NCBI GenBank assembly: GCA_964402055.1
Contig: CAYOAV010000037.1
Location: 1-18,705, forward strand
From: UMGS363 sp964402055
GTDB taxonomy: Bacteria; Bacillota; Clostridia; Oscillospirales; Ruminococcaceae
Direction: 5' to 3'
DNA: 18,705 bases
In this document: positions 1-7,075 of the stretch, piece by piece
Layout of the letters: every line of letters begins with the position of its first letter
How positions within the stretch are numbered: position 1 is the stretch's first letter
Notes under the pieces: model-generated
What the model was told of the DNA's origin: nothing
Seen by the model: only the letters and a program-made list of their open reading frames with translations
The model's database searches: none
Translations under genes and position numbers: made by a program

Positions 1-968
1 TCTGTGCAAAGTGTGGAATTAAGCTCGGAAATATCAAGAAGTCCCTCTGCCATACCACCATAGTAGTTTTCAGCGTTCCATGTGCCGTCAATTATCTGCT
101 GAACAGCCTGTGTGTAATATGCACCCCAGTTCCATACAACGGAAGTGAGAGTTGCTGCAGGAGCGTCCTTGATCATATCGCTGTTGTAACCAATGCCCCA
201 TACGCCAGCACTTTCAGCTTCAAGCTGTGGGTTAGGAGTATCACAATGCTGTGCGATAACGTCACAGCCCTCTGCGATAAGAGCCTTAGCTGCGTTGGTT
301 TCTTCTGTTGGAGAATACCAGCTGTTTGTAACCTTTACATAAACCTTTGCATCGGGATTTACAGAAGCAACGCCCATTGCAAATGCGTCAATACCGCCTG
401 TAACCTCGGAATTTTCACTGCCCATTGCGGCAACATATCCGATAAGGTTGGATTCTGTCTTCATACCTGCAACAATACCTGAAAGATATCTTGCCTGATA
501 AATTCTGCCGAAGTAGTTGTTCATATTTGTGCCGTTGCTCTTATAACCTGTGCCGTGGGAGAAAACAACGTCAGGGAATTCCTCTGCGAGAGCTTCCATT
601 GTATCCATATATCCCCAGCTTGTGCCGAAGATAATGTTACAGCCTGCTTCGATGCATTCTCTGATAGCTGTTTCAGTAGCTGTCGGATCGCCATCGCTTA
701 CGTTGTTCTTTCTGATAATCTGATCATCTGAAAGTCCGAGAGAAGCCTGCATATCCTGAATACCAAGATCATGAGTATAGGAATAGCCCGAACCGTCAGA
801 TGGGTTACCGATGTGGATAACTCCGACCTTAACATCTTCCTTTGAATACTGAATTGCCGCACTGTTATCAGCGGAATCAACAGCGTTATCTGCTGGTTCC
901 GATGTACAGCCTGTGAGCATGAGAACTGCTGCCGCAGAAAGAGCGGCGATGATTTTTGTAAATCTCAT
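1..968 (-). CDS. BMP-family ABC transporter substrate-binding lipoprotein (3' end beyond window)
   Basis: Predicted surface lipoprotein that captures a solute, in this family often nucleosides, for an ABC importer. The protein reads MRFTKIIAALSAAAVLMLTGC at its N-terminus: a short hydrophobic signal with lipobox LTGC at residues 18-21, then a Ser/Asp/Glu-rich linker. From about residue 48 it matches the PnrA/BMP (PF02608) fold: VGVIHIGNPSDGSGY, then IIFGTSWGYMD, FSHGTGYKSNGTNMNNYFGR, and a late VWNWGAYYT segment. About 322 residues are visible without a stop, so the C-terminus lies past position 1. The start at 968 is set by GGAAGG (975-980) six to seven bases upstream. Permease and ATPase genes of the same importer would be expected to the left. 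The family is clear; the substrate is not determinable from this sequence. Confidence 0.93.
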   Translation of the reverse strand, partial: MRFTKIIAALSAAAVLMLTGCTSEPADNAVDSADNSAAIQYSKEDVKVGVIHIGNPSDGSGYSYTHDLGIQDMQASLGLSDDQIIRKNNVSDGDPTATETAIRECIEAGCNIIFGTSWGYMDTMEALAEEFPDVVFSHGTGYKSNGTNMNNYFGRIYQARYLSGIVAGMKTESNLIGYVAAMGSENSEVTGGIDAFAMGVASVNPDAKVYVKVTNSWYSPTEETNAAKALIAEGCDVIAQHCDTPNPQLEAESAGVWGIGYNSDMIKDAPAATLTSVVWNWGAYYTQAVQQIIDGTWNAENYYGGMAEGLLDISELNSTLCT

Positions 969-999
969 AATACACCTTCCATTTTTACTTTCATTTTTA

Positions 1000-1030
1000 A
1001 TTTTTTCAGCCGAATAAGATTTTTTCAGCC
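1000..1030 (-). repeat. two 12-bp direct repeats in the BMP leader
   Basis: On the plus strand ATTTTTTCAGCC occurs at 1000-1011 and again at 1019-1030, a 19-bp period. As minus-strand RNA this is GGCUGAAAAAAU twice, starting at the predicted transcription start. It could be a regulator site or chance duplication. Confidence 0.6.
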
Positions 1031-1037
1031 AATATAT

Positions 1038-1066
1038 ATTATAAACTAAACTTTGCTCCGTTTCAA
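1038..1066 (-). promoter_or_regulatory. sigma-A promoter of the BMP lipoprotein gene
   Basis: On the minus strand, TTGAAA (1066-1061), a 17-bp spacer and TATAAT (1043-1038). Predicted transcription start is near 1031, leaving a leader of about 60 nt. That leader contains two copies of a 12-base direct repeat. Confidence 0.8.
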
Positions 1067-1148
1067 TGAACAACTTGACAAATTTTTTATAGGAAAAACC
1101 TCAATAAACAGTTGTTTTTAACAGTTTCTGCAATTTTATAAAAAATAA

Positions 1149-1177
1149 TTGAAATTTTCATAATAATATGGTAAAAT
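1149..1177 (+). promoter_or_regulatory. sigma-A promoter of the XRE-valS operon
   Basis: TTGAAA (1149-1154), 17-bp spacer, TAAAAT (1172-1177). Predicted start is near 1184. It is divergent from the BMP promoter about 80 bp away. Confidence 0.75.
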
Positions 1178-1183
1178 GAATTT

Positions 1184-1338
1184 GTACATTGGAAAAAGCT
1201 TGCGATACTATGGAAACGCTGGTCAATATGTTTCTGCCGTTTTTTATGAACTCTTTGCTTTTATCAGCGGATTCCTGATTAATGCAGAAATATTCCAAAG
1301 GTATAACATCATATTAAGGATAAGAGGCGAATGGCAGT
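1184..1338 (+). other. long untranslated leader before the XRE gene, no recognised riboswitch
   Basis: About 155 nt lie between the predicted transcription start and the XRE start codon. I looked for the T-box core (GGUGGNACCGCG type) expected upstream of a Firmicute valS and found none. No terminator hairpin followed by a T-run is visible either. Only short possible stems are seen, for example GCG/CGC at about 1201-1222. Confidence 0.4.
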
Positions 1339-1614
1339 ATGGAAGAGCTAAAAATCAATCTCAGGTTAAAAGAAATGAGGGTAAGCCGCCGCCGCACTCA
1401 AAAGCAGATCGCTGATATGCTTTATGTCACACAGTCTGTATATTCAAAATACGAAAAGGGCATAGTCCATGTGCCGATAGTCTATGTCATAAGGCTTTCA
1501 AAATACTATGATGTAAGCGTTGATTATCTACTTGGACTTTCAGACGAGAGCGAGCCGCATTCGCCATCAGTTCGCTTTGCAAAAATCCGTTCTTGGCTGG
1601 AGTCACAGCATTAA
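1339..1614 (+). CDS. small XRE-family HTH transcriptional regulator
   Basis: A 91-residue DNA-binding protein, essentially a single HTH_3/Cro-C1 domain spanning residues 6-68. The recognition region reads TQKQIADMLYVTQSVYSKYEKG (helices 2-3, residues 20-41) and is followed by the typical LSKYYDVSVDYLLGLSDE tail. There is no sensor or enzymatic domain. The ATG at 1339 is chosen because the HTH begins directly after it; AGAGG (1323-1327) is a somewhat distant ribosome site. valS follows after 28 bp with no terminator, so the two genes are probably co-transcribed. It may regulate its own operon or the divergent BMP gene, but nothing in the sequence fixes the target. Family assignment is confident; role unknown. 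Confidence 0.88.
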   Translation: MEELKINLRLKEMRVSRRRTQKQIADMLYVTQSVYSKYEKGIVHVPIVYVIRLSKYYDVSVDYLLGLSDESEPHSPSVRFAKIRSWLESQH

Positions 1615-1642
1615 AAAAATAGAATTCAGGAGGAAGATCATT

Positions 1643-4264
1643 ATGAATAAAGAACTGCCAAAGCTCTACGAACCTAACGAGGTAGAGGACAAAATTTACA
1701 AATACTGGATGGATAATGAATGCTTTAAGGCAAGCGTTGATCCAAAGAAAGAGACTTATACAATAGTTATCCCTCCCCCGAATATCACGGGTCAGCTCCA
1801 TATGGGTCATGCCCTTGACGAAACCTTGCAGGATATCCTTATCCGCTGGAAGAGAATGAGAGGCTATTCTGCACTTTGGCTCCCAGGTACAGACCATGCC
1901 GCTATCGCAACAGAAGCTAAGATAGTTGCGGCTATGGCAGAGGAAGGTCTGACTAAGGAACAAATCGGCAGAGAAGCCTTTATGGAAAGAGCCTGGGCAT
2001 GGAAAGCAAAATTCGGCGGCAGAATCGTTGAACAGCTCAAAAAGCTCGGCTGCTCCTGCGACTGGTCAAGAGAACGCTTCACCATGGACGAGGGCTGTAA
2101 CAAGGCTGTAAGAGAAGTCTTTGTCAACCTTTATAATAAAGGTCTTATCTACCGTGGAGAAAGAATCATCAACTGGTGTCCTCATTGTAAGACCTCAATT
2201 TCCGATGCAGAGGTAAATTATGAGGATCAGGCAGGCCATTTTTGGCATCTGCGTTATCCCCTTTCGGACGGAAGCGGTTATATTGAGCTTGCTACAACTC
2301 GTCCTGAAACACTCCTTGGCGATACAGCAGTAGCAGTTCATCCCGATGACGAGCGTTATAAGGCATTTGTCGGCAAAACCGTTGTCCTTCCTATCGTTCA
2401 CCGTGAAATTCCTGTTGTTGCAGATGAATATGTTGAAATGGATTTCGGTACAGGCGTTGTAAAAATCACTCCTGCACATGACCCTAACGACTTTGAAGTT
2501 GGTCTTCGTCATAATCTCCCAATCATCAACGTCCTTACCGAGGACGCTAAAATAACAAATGATTATCCTAAGTACGCAGGTATGGACAGATACGAGGCAA
2601 GAAAGGCTATCGTTGCTGACCTTGAAGCAGAAGGGGCTCTTATCAAGGTCGAGGATTATAACCATAATGTAGGTGTATGCTACCGTTGCGGCACAACTGT
2701 TGAACCAAGAGTTTCAACACAGTGGTTCGTTAAAATGGAGCCTCTCGCAAAGCCTGCTATTGAAGCTGTAAAAACAGGAAAAACAAAGTTCGTTCCTGAA
2801 CGTTTTGATAAAATTTACTTCCATTGGCTCGAAAATATCAAGGACTGGTGCATTTCCCGTCAGGTATGGTGGGGTCATCAGATTCCTGCATTCTACTGCG
2901 ATGACTGCGGCGAAATGGTCGTAACCAAGGAAAATGCCGCCGTATGTCCAAAGTGCGGAAAGCCTATGCGTCAGGACGAGGATACTCTTGATACATGGTT
3001 CAGCTCCGCTCTCTGGCCGTTCTCAACACTCGGCTGGCCTGAAAATACAGAGGATCTTAAGTATTTCTACCCGACAAACACGCTTGTTACAGGCTATGAT
3101 ATCATTTTCTTCTGGGTAATAAGAATGATGTTCAGCGGACTTGAGCATACAGGCGAGGTTCCGTTCAATACAGTCCTTATCCACGGACTTGTAAGGGATT
3201 CACAGGGCAGAAAAATGTCAAAATCCCTCGGAAACGGCGTTGATCCGCTCGTTGAGATCGATAAATACGGCGCAGATGCTCTCCGCTTTATGCTTGCAAC
3301 AGGTAACGCTCCCGGAAATGATATGCGTTATATGGAGGATAAGGTTAAGGCTTCAAGAAACTTTGCAAATAAGCTTTGGAATGCTTCACGTTTTATTATG
3401 ATGAATCTTCCTGACGGCTTCAAGGCTTCAAAGCTCCCCGAAAATCTCAATGTTGAGGATAAATGGGTCGTAAGCAAGTTCAATACGCTTGCTAAGGAGG
3501 TAAATCAGAACCTCGAAAGCTTCGAGCTTGGCGTTGCCGTATCAAAGCTTTATGACTTCATATGGGATGTTTACTGCGACTGGTATATCGAGCTTACGAA
3601 GCCAAGAATACAGGCAGGCGACGAAACAGCGGAAACAGCTCAGCAGGTTCTTGTATGGGTCATGAAGGGTATGCTTAAGCTTCTCCACCCGTTTATGCCG
3701 TTCATTACAGAGGAAATTTGGCAGACACTCTGCGAGGGCGAGGGAGCTATTATGCTCTCCGACTTCCCTGTTTATGACGAGGCTCTTGCATTCGCAGAGG
3801 ACGAGGTAAGCTTTGAAAAGATAATCACCGCTATCAAGGCAATAAGAAACCGCCGTGCAGAGATGAACGTTCCGCCATCCGTCAAAGCCGCACTTCATAT
3901 CGAAACAAAGGAATGCGGAGCATTTGAAAATGGCAGACTTTTCTTTGAACGTCTTGCATCTGCAAGCGATATAGTTATTTCAGAAAGGGTTGAGCTTCCC
4001 GATGCTGTAACAGTCGTTACCGATTCGGCAAGAATTTTCATTCCACTCGACCAGCTTGTTGATAAGGAAAAGGAGCTTGCACGTCTTGACAAGGAAAAGA
4101 AAGCAGTTCAAAAGGACATCGATTTCTCACAGGGTAAGCTCAACAATCAGGGCTTCCTTGCAAAAGCACCGCAGCAGCAGGTTGAAGCTGAAAAGGCAAA
4201 GCTTGCTAAGGCTCTTGAGAAAATGGCTAAAATCGAGGAATCTATAAAGGCATTCAGTAAATAA
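1643..4264 (+). CDS. valS: valyl-tRNA synthetase
   Basis: Class I aminoacyl-tRNA synthetase charging tRNA-Val with valine, with a CP1 editing domain that removes mis-charged threonine. It has 873 residues, usual for the family. IPPPNITGQLHMGH carries the HIGH motif as HMGH at 53-56; LWLPGTDHAAIATE follows. TRPETLLGDTAVAVHPDD and DFGTGVVKITPAHDPNDF are the CP1 editing signatures. KMSKS is at 524-528. The anticodon-binding domain follows, then a charged coiled-coil tRNA arm from about residue 800. An in-frame extension upstream to 1520 overlaps the XRE gene and is rejected, because AGGAGG (1628-1633) sits nine bases before the ATG at 1643 and the peptide from there matches the family. It is downstream of a small XRE gene and lacks the T-box often found before valS in Firmicutes. 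Confidence 0.98.
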   Translation: MNKELPKLYEPNEVEDKIYKYWMDNECFKASVDPKKETYTIVIPPPNITGQLHMGHALDETLQDILIRWKRMRGYSALWLPGTDHAAIATEAKIVAAMAEEGLTKEQIGREAFMERAWAWKAKFGGRIVEQLKKLGCSCDWSRERFTMDEGCNKAVREVFVNLYNKGLIYRGERIINWCPHCKTSISDAEVNYEDQAGHFWHLRYPLSDGSGYIELATTRPETLLGDTAVAVHPDDERYKAFVGKTVVLPIVHREIPVVADEYVEMDFGTGVVKITPAHDPNDFEVGLRHNLPIINVLTEDAKITNDYPKYAGMDRYEARKAIVADLEAEGALIKVEDYNHNVGVCYRCGTTVEPRVSTQWFVKMEPLAKPAIEAVKTGKTKFVPERFDKIYFHWLENIKDWCISRQVWWGHQIPAFYCDDCGEMVVTKENAAVCPKCGKPMRQDEDTLDTWFSSALWPFSTLGWPENTEDLKYFYPTNTLVTGYDIIFFWVIRMMFSGLEHTGEVPFNTVLIHGLVRDSQGRKMSKSLGNGVDPLVEIDKYGADALRFMLATGNAPGNDMRYMEDKVKASRNFANKLWNASRFIMMNLPDGFKASKLPENLNVEDKWVVSKFNTLAKEVNQNLESFELGVAVSKLYDFIWDVYCDWYIELTKPRIQAGDETAETAQQVLVWVMKGMLKLLHPFMPFITEEIWQTLCEGEGAIMLSDFPVYDEALAFAEDEVSFEKIITAIKAIRNRRAEMNVPPSVKAALHIETKECGAFENGRLFFERLASASDIVISERVELPDAVTVVTDSARIFIPLDQLVDKEKELARLDKEKKAVQKDIDFSQGKLNNQGFLAKAPQQQVEAEKAKLAKALEKMAKIEESIKAFSK

Positions 4265-4268
4265 TATC

Positions 4269-4300
4269 AACAGCCTGCTTTTTCTTGCAGGCTGTTTTTC
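4269..4300 (+). terminator. intrinsic terminator after valS
   Basis: CAGCCTGC (4271-4278) pairs perfectly with GCAGGCTG (4287-4294) around an 8-nt loop, followed by TTTTT (4295-4299). It lies five bases after the valS stop. Confidence 0.92.
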
Positions 4301-4326
4301 TGTAATGGAATAATAATAATTTTCTC

Positions 4327-4355
4327 TTGCTTTTTATGTAAAGATATAGTATAAT
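4327..4355 (+). promoter_or_regulatory. sigma-A promoter of the amino-acid ABC operon
   Basis: TTGCTT (4327-4332), 17-bp spacer, TATAAT (4350-4355). Predicted start is near 4362, about 25 nt before the permease start, leaving almost no leader. Confidence 0.82.
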
Positions 4356-4386
4356 AAAGGTATAATGTTTTAATGAGGTGAATTGC

Positions 4387-5067
4387 TTGCAATTTAATGA
4401 TATTCTTAACTGCGTTGTGATAATCGCAAAGTACCTTATCCCGACGCTTAAGGTGTTCTTTTTTACGCTTCTGTTCTCCATTCCGCTCGGAATGATCGTC
4501 GCTTTGATAAAAAAATGCCCCTTCAAGCCTGTTTCATGGTTGATCAATATCTACATACTCATTATGAGAGGTACTCCTCTTATGCTGCAGATAATCACCA
4601 TCTATTATGCGATACCTATGCTCCAAAAGGCTGGCTTTATGCAAAGCATTGATATCAGAAGCGATTCCTATCAGTTTACAGCTCTGATAGTTGCGTTCGC
4701 CCTCAATTATGCCGCATATTTCGCAGAGATTTTCCGCGGCGGTATCGAAGCTATACCAAAGGGTCAGTATGAAGCATCTGCCGCACTCGGCTTTACCAAG
4801 GGGCAGACCTTTTTCCGCATTATCCTTCCACAGGTCATAAAGCGTATCGTCCCAGCAGGTGCAAATGAGGTCATTACCCTTGTTAAGGATACTTCGCTTG
4901 CGTCTGTCATCGCTTATATTGAAATTTTCCGCAAATCAAAGGAGCTTATGGTCACATACAGCAACCTTATCCCGCTTTTCATCGCAGGCGTTTTCTATTT
5001 CGCATTGAATGCCCTGCTGACGGCTGTTTTTGCGGCAGTCGAGAAAAAGCTCGATTACTATAAATAA
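4387..5067 (+). CDS. polar amino acid ABC transporter permease
   Basis: Inner-membrane subunit of a His/Glu/Gln/Arg-type amino acid importer. It has several hydrophobic segments (about 9-40, 47-80, 97-120, 175-220), the RGTPLMLQ segment typical of this family at about 61-68, and the EAA loop that contacts the ATPase (EAIPKGQYEASAALGFTKGQ, about 121-141). The start is best placed at TTG 4387: GAGGTG (4375-4380) is six bases upstream, giving MQFNDIL and 226 residues. The GTG at 4378, also in frame, overlaps that ribosome site and has none of its own. The ATPase gene starts 15 bp after the stop. There is no periplasmic-type binding protein gene in the operon, so the binding protein must be encoded elsewhere, or the substrate is unusual. 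Family sure; substrate unknown. Confidence 0.94.
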   Translation: MQFNDILNCVVIIAKYLIPTLKVFFFTLLFSIPLGMIVALIKKCPFKPVSWLINIYILIMRGTPLMLQIITIYYAIPMLQKAGFMQSIDIRSDSYQFTALIVAFALNYAAYFAEIFRGGIEAIPKGQYEASAALGFTKGQTFFRIILPQVIKRIVPAGANEVITLVKDTSLASVIAYIEIFRKSKELMVTYSNLIPLFIAGVFYFALNALLTAVFAAVEKKLDYYK

Positions 5068-5082
5068 GGAAAGGACGCTTAT

Positions 5083-5874
5083 ATGGCAATTCTTGAAGTA
5101 AAAAATCTTTCCAAAAGCTTCGGCGAGCTTGAAGTGCTTAAGGATATTTCATTCAATGTCGAAAAAGGCGAGGTCGTTGCCGTGATAGGTCCATCGGGAA
5201 GCGGCAAATCCACTATGCTCCGCTGTATAAACCAGCTTGAACGTCTTAGCGGTGGAAATGTCAGCGTTTGCGGTAAAGAGCTTGTTACAGGGTATTCGGG
5301 CGGCAAGCCTGTATATGCACCAAGCTCCGTACTGCGTGAAATAAGGCTTAATATCGGACTTGTTTTCCAGAATTTTAATCTTTTTCCGCATATGAATGTT
5401 CTGAAAAATATAACCGAAGCTCCGATGTGCGTGCTGAAAAAATCAAAGGAAGAAGCCGAAAAAACAGCTATGGAGCTGCTGAAAAAAATGGGTCTTGAAA
5501 AGAAAGCGGCAGCTTATCCCTGCGAGCTTTCGGGCGGTCAGCAGCAGCGAGTTTCCATCGCAAGAGCATTAGCTCTAAACCCCGAGGTGCTTTTCTTCGA
5601 CGAGCCGACCTCGGCACTCGACCCTGAGCTTACAGGCGAGATTCTTAAGGTCATAAAAGAGCTTGCTCAGGATAAAATGACAATGGTCATCGTCACGCAC
5701 GAAATGGCATTCGCCAAGGAAGTCGCAGACCATATTATCTTTATGGACGGCGGAGTTATCGTTGAGGAAGGCACTCCCGAGGATGTCTTTGTAAATACAA
5801 AAAATGAGCGTACAAAGCAATTTTTACGCAGATATGATTCAATAAGCAAGGAGAATAACAATGATCGATTTTAA
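5083..5874 (+). CDS. polar amino acid ABC transporter ATP-binding protein (GlnQ/HisP type)
   Basis: Cytoplasmic ATPase driving the importer whose permease lies 15 bp upstream. All nucleotide-binding motifs are intact: Walker A GPSGSGKST (36-44), Q-loop Gln96, signature LSGGQ (149-153), Walker B VLFFDE (169-174), D-loop SALD (177-180) and switch His206. The FQNFNLFPHMNVLKNI stretch is characteristic of amino-acid importer ATPases. At 263 residues it is slightly longer than the usual 240-250, with an insertion around residues 69-85 (TGYSGGKPVYAPSSVLR) between the Walker A and Q-loop. The ribosome site GGAAAGGA (5068-5075) supports the ATG at 5083. The last 14 bases overlap the start of the glycosidase lipoprotein gene, implying translational coupling. 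Confidence 0.95.
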   Translation: MAILEVKNLSKSFGELEVLKDISFNVEKGEVVAVIGPSGSGKSTMLRCINQLERLSGGNVSVCGKELVTGYSGGKPVYAPSSVLREIRLNIGLVFQNFNLFPHMNVLKNITEAPMCVLKKSKEEAEKTAMELLKKMGLEKKAAAYPCELSGGQQQRVSIARALALNPEVLFFDEPTSALDPELTGEILKVIKELAQDKMTMVIVTHEMAFAKEVADHIIFMDGGVIVEEGTPEDVFVNTKNERTKQFLRRYDSISKENNNDRF

Positions 5875-7030
5875 AAAAATCACAGCGGCATTCCTTTCAG
5901 CCGCAATGCTTCTTTCATTCACAGCCTGCACAAGCGATTCGGGTGATTCATCATCAGATGAAGCCGCAGATACTACCGCAGAGGTCGTTTCCGAAAGCAC
6001 CGTATCAGCAAGAGTTTCCATTGACGGAACAAAATTTATGGTTGACGGCAAGGAGCTTTGGATAAACGGCACAAATACTCCGTGGGAAAAATGGAACGAC
6101 TTTGACGGCAATATGGACGAGGAATTTTGGGATAATACCTTTGCACAGCTTGCCGCAGATAATATCAACTGCACAAGAATATGGGTGAACTGCACGGGTG
6201 AAAGTATCGTCAGCCTTAAAACAACAGGCGAGATAAAGGAAATAAACGAGGCTCACTGGACAGACCTTGACAAGCTTTTTGCAATTGCAGAAAAATATAA
6301 GGTTTATGTTATGCCGACTCTCCTTTCCTTCGACCACTTCAAGGGAACAGCAAAATTCAGCAGCGGCGATAAATGGCGTAACCTTGTTATGAGCAAGGAA
6401 AACTGCGATGCATTCGCTGAAACATACGTTAAGCAGTTCTGCGAGCGTTATGGAAATTGTGAATATATTTTCGGCATTGATATTATGAACGAACCTGACT
6501 GGGTAAAGGAAAACGATGAATGTGGAAAGGTCAGCTTCGAGTATCTTTCTTATTTCTTCGGAAAATGTGCTTCTGTAATTCATCAGAATTCTGATATGCT
6601 TGTAACAGTCGGAATGGGTATGATTAAATACAATTCTGATAGCTTTGACGGAAATTATATCTCTGACGCTTTCCTTAAGGAGCTTACAGGTCTTGACGAC
6701 GCTTATGTTGATTTTTACAGCCCTCACTACTATGCTTGGATGCTTGGTTCATACCCTCACCCATTCGATAAAACTCCCGAAGCATTCGGACTTGACGGAA
6801 CAAAGCCTGCAATTATCGGTGAAACACCAAATGACGATGATAGTCAGGTTATGTCAGCGGTTGAGAAATACGAAAACTGCTATAACAACGGCTGGTGCGG
6901 AGTTATGACCTGGATGGATCCGCAGGATGATGGAAACGGCAGCTATACTTATTACAAATACGACCTTACAGCCGCCGCTTCAAATCATATGAACGAGCTT
7001 ATCCCTGAAAAAATTCACCCATTGGCATAA
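5861..7030 (+). CDS. GH5-like (clan GH-A) glycoside hydrolase lipoprotein
   Basis: Predicted surface-anchored glycosidase, most like family 5 endo-beta-mannanases or cellulases. The signal peptide ends in a lipobox-like FTAC (20-23), followed by a Ser/Asp/Glu-rich linker to about residue 50. The (beta/alpha)8 domain starts with FMVDGKELWINGTNTPW. Catalytic-site candidates fit clan GH-A: acid/base Glu211 in DIMNEPDW, HY at 289-290, and nucleophile Glu321 in KPAIIGETPND, with a late GVMTWMDPQ segment. Total length is 389 residues. The start at 5861 is supported by AAGGAG (5848-5853) seven bases upstream and overlaps the ATPase gene by 14 bases, so it belongs to the transporter operon. That pairing is unexpected: the slot normally holds the amino-acid binding protein. 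Substrate is not determinable here; mannan or glucan is a guess from family resemblance. Confidence 0.87.
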   Translation: MIDFKKITAAFLSAAMLLSFTACTSDSGDSSSDEAADTTAEVVSESTVSARVSIDGTKFMVDGKELWINGTNTPWEKWNDFDGNMDEEFWDNTFAQLAADNINCTRIWVNCTGESIVSLKTTGEIKEINEAHWTDLDKLFAIAEKYKVYVMPTLLSFDHFKGTAKFSSGDKWRNLVMSKENCDAFAETYVKQFCERYGNCEYIFGIDIMNEPDWVKENDECGKVSFEYLSYFFGKCASVIHQNSDMLVTVGMGMIKYNSDSFDGNYISDAFLKELTGLDDAYVDFYSPHYYAWMLGSYPHPFDKTPEAFGLDGTKPAIIGETPNDDDSQVMSAVEKYENCYNNGWCGVMTWMDPQDDGNGSYTYYKYDLTAAASNHMNELIPEKIHPLA

Positions 7031-7036
7031 AATTTT

Positions 7037-7075
7037 ATCGCACAAGAATCATAAGGGTTCTTGTGCGATTTTTTT
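7037..7075 (+). terminator. intrinsic terminator after the GH5-like gene
   Basis: ATCGCACAAGAA (7037-7048) pairs perfectly with TTCTTGTGCGAT (7058-7069) around a 9-nt loop, followed by seven T. The rnr stop codon (7076-7074) lies inside the T-run, so this hairpin separates two convergent genes. A short T-stretch on the minus strand could also serve rnr. Confidence 0.92.

Noticed and set aside
1075..1103. TTGACA at 1075-1080 as a plus-strand promoter
   Set aside because: No acceptable -10 at 16-18 bp spacing; the TTGAAA/TAAAAT pair at 1149-1177 is better.
1176..1415. 79-residue plus-strand frame upstream of and overlapping the XRE gene
   Set aside because: Its start lies at the -10 box of the predicted promoter, it has no ribosome site, resembles nothing known, and runs into the XRE gene in another frame.
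1520..1642. In-frame upstream extension of valS giving 914 residues
   Set aside because: It overlaps the XRE gene, lacks a ribosome site, and the ATG at 1643 has an ideal AGGAGG and matches family length.
1184..1642. T-box riboswitch for valS
   Set aside because: No UGGNACC core and no terminator hairpin in the leader or before the ATG.
6005..6727. 240-residue minus-strand frame opposite the GH5-like gene
   Set aside because: Shadow of the plus-strand gene with no motif, ribosome site or promoter; the same holds for 2195-2665 and 8628-9197.
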